From Acanthococcus lagerstroemiae (lineage: Eukaryota; Arthropoda; Insecta; Hemiptera; Eriococcidae): DNA of 64,000 bases. The stretch is taken from the NCBI GenBank assembly GCA_031841125.1, contig CM063106.1, positions 11,408,001 through 11,472,000 of the forward strand, written 5' to 3'. This document shows positions 61,840-64,000 of the stretch, one piece after another; position 1 is the stretch's first letter; every line of letters begins with the position of its first letter. A program made the position numbers and the translations under genes. The notes below the pieces were generated by a model. The model was not told the origin of the DNA. It made no database searches and saw only the letters and a program-made list of their open reading frames with translations.

Positions 61840-63250
61840 AATTAATTATAGTGCACGACGTCAGCATATTAGTAGTAAAAATTTTTTTCCACGGGCCACC
61901 TTGGATGCGCACGCATGACTTACCACTGGCACTTGGCATAGTCTGTGATGTGTACCCAAGTGACCCAATTACTACTAATTTGTTTGTCTATTATTCCATT
62001 TTGGACTACTGATGATTCAGAGTACCCAGCGCAATGTACATAATTTCCAATTGAAAAAATTGTAGCGGATGTAGACCTCATCTACACTCCTTGTTTTTGT
62101 GAGTGGTGAACGTATCCATTATATTAGAAGGTGTGCATATAGGCTTAAGACTGACATTTACAAAATGAAGGTGGAATGCTATCAGATGTCAGTATTTAGT
62201 CATTTCAAACATGTACTAAAAGAGTAATGAAGAAATATTGAATAAGTAATGCAATCAAGTGGTCATGCTTTATCCAAATCCTTTTAAGTATGTGGTAATT
62301 TTGTGTGAAAAATTAAATTTTCTAACGATCTCACCAATAAATTATTGATGTTGGATATTTAATATGATATTATTTGTTGTCTATAATATAAATACTTGAC
62401 CTGGAGAGAAAAACAGTTGAAAATTATAACAGATTGTAACTTTCTTATGGAATTTTTGTTGTGATGTAACTAGCTATTTTGTGGAGAAATTTGCTTGTGA
62501 TTATGAACAGGAAGCATAATGCTCTAGTGTAGCTTATCTGTCCTGCCTATCCTGCCTATGCAATTGTCAAACAATGAATAATTAGAAGATATTACTGTAT
62601 ATTTTCTGGAACATCAAATAAATTGTAGATATGTCAACATTACCAAACTTTTATAACAAGTGTTCAACTTTTATGAACTTGTATAGAGCTGTTTTATATG
62701 TTGCATAGCAAACAATCTAAGGATAGTTATATGAATATAGGTCTGGTGAACTGATTACAATAGTTGAAATATAATTGGCAGTTTAATACTCAATTGGCAG
62801 TTTGAATGAAGTTTTTACAATTAAATTATTTCAGTTTATTCGTTAATGCTCATATTGCCCTCTTATGACCAGTCAGTAACATAACTAAAACGCGAATGAA
62901 TTGCATAGGTTCTTCCAATAGCTGGTTGCTCTGTGTGAGTTATGTGAAACCATTAGCTTTTGTCATGTTTTGTTGACAAGTTTGTAAGATTATTATGTAG
63001 TTTTGAAATTACATTCTTATAGATTAACTTATCTTAGTTATTTTTTGATCTTCATTAGCATGATTTATATTTTATACAGATTCACATTCTTCTTGTCATA
63101 AATATAAGGTTATATGTTTGTTTTCAAACTGATTTTGAGTAGTTGCATTTGTTAAGTTTTAGCTTTTGTTTTTCTTCTTTTGTAAATATAAATATTGTAT
63201 AATTATTATATAAATGCCAAAATAATAAATTATTTTGATTTTCAATATAT
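61840..63250. other. gene-free AT-rich DNA, 3' UTR-like
   Basis: No ORF of note. A short inverted repeat ATTAGTAGTAA / TTACTACTAAT (about 61,869 and 61,973) flanks a GC-richer 100-bp segment. From 62,040 to 63,240 the composition resembles 50,043-50,945, and AATAAATTATTTTGATT near 63,225 offers a polyadenylation signal. It might be the displaced distal 3' UTR of Psc. Confidence 0.35.
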
Positions 63251-63323
63251 ATTTTGTTTTCTTTTTTCAATGTGGAATAATGTGCAGATTTTGTTGTAAT
63301 ATGTTTTATATGTAAATCCCAAT

Positions 63324-63503
63324 CAGGGCCCTACCAAAGGGGGGGGGAGTTCAACCCTCCCCCTATTGGCCAAAAAAACATGAAAAACAATGGGTTGAGA
63401 CGGAGAGAAAAGCGGATCTGTGACTGAGCCCCCCCCCCCCACCAAGAAAAAATTTATCTTAATCGCAAACACTTCCCTTACTTAAATCCTGGATACAGCT
63501 CTG
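63324..63503. mobile_element. possible G/C-tract MITE
   Basis: Starts CAGGGCCCTACC and ends GGATACAGCTCTG. A 9-G tract (63,339-63,347) lies near the left end and a 12-C tract (63,429-63,440) toward the right. Flanks ATCCCAAT and ATCGGATT agree at 5 of 8 positions. The termini match poorly, so this is tentative. The rest to 64,000 shows no gene. Confidence 0.35.
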
Positions 63504-64000
63504 ATCGGATTCATCTGGCTGATGACGAGTAGCGCCACTATTGAAATTAGATAGTAGCCAAACATATGATTTCATTTCAGTACAACAAAAAAAGTTACAC
63601 AGCTGTCGTCTATATTAGTGAGTCTGAAGTATTTACTTTTTTGTTGAATTTCGACCACTGTTCAGACATTTCTTGGATAATATTCCCCTCGCCCTCGCAA
63701 AATTTGCCAGTCATTAGAAGTACAACATTTTTGTGCATTAATTTGTTTGTCCCAAAAGGCTAAAATTTCCTCTCTCCCCTCCCCCCATCGCGAAACGTTG
63801 TTTCAATAAGCTTCTTCAACTATATAAGTACTTATGGAAATGGTTTATCAGAGTTTAATTTAAGGAATGGCTACATTGATACTTTTGCATTTGATGCGAG
63901 AATTCACTTGAAATTAAGGGTCTTTCATTAGAGAAACCAAAGTCCAGAAATGTAAATTAGTGAAAAAATGAAGGGTTCTGTTTGTTTGGACCTGTTAGTT

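Noticed and set aside
50900..62000. Terminal inverted repeats or target duplication of the virus-like element
   Set aside because: Comparing the left edge with the reverse complement of the right edge by eye gave only short AT-rich matches; ends remain undefined.
1..64000. CRISPR array or bacterial operons
   Set aside because: No regularly spaced identical repeats with unique spacers; introns, SINEs, LINEs and Pol II core promoters point to animal nuclear DNA.

Overview
The window looks like arthropod, probably insect, nuclear DNA. It is AT-rich and densely populated by degraded transposons of animal type: pogo and hAT DNA elements, APE-type LINEs, a Penelope element and a tRNA-derived SINE. 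One host gene has typical GT-AG introns. Species cannot be fixed from sequence alone. Many long G or C homopolymers stand out against the AT-rich background.

Layout. 1-1232 holds the 3' part of a dead pogo/Jerky-type transposase. 1.7-34.9 kb is a repeat-rich stretch without a convincing host gene. It contains degenerate tandem repeats, several terminal-inverted-repeat elements (three with clear target duplications), a broken LINE (14.1-16.4 kb) interrupted by a hAT-like MITE, a Penelope remnant (18.3-19.8 kb) interrupted by another, and a roughly 4 kb LINE on the minus strand (27.5-31.6 kb) lying inside a satellite. A CpG-rich block at 2.5-3.1 kb may be a promoter.

35,569-50,042 is the one clear host gene: a Posterior sex combs / Suppressor 2 of zeste type Polycomb protein (PCGF family). 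I can assemble seven coding exons (RING finger, RAWUL domain, long disordered tail) that join in frame to 1,021 codons plus stop. Its introns carry SINEs, MITEs and an unusual pair of oppositely oriented degenerate repeat arrays.

50.9-61.8 kb, directly behind the Psc 3' end, is the most interesting region: a compact, virus-like Polinton/adintovirus-type element. In order it has three leftward small genes (here called A, B, C), a SAP-domain ORF, a protein-primed-type family B DNA polymerase with all catalytic motifs, an A32/FtsK-HerA-like packaging ATPase, a FLYWCH zinc-finger ORF, a second copy of the C motif, a second SAP ORF (frameshifted), and a rightward paralogue of A. I see no capsid, protease or integrase gene. 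Five of its genes share a core promoter in which the TATA box starts exactly 32 nt from the A of a TCAYT-like initiator. The two flanks are partly mirror-symmetric: A/A' and C/C' are paired in opposite orientation.

61.8-64 kb is AT-rich, gene-free DNA resembling a 3' UTR, followed by a G/C-tract-bearing repeat.
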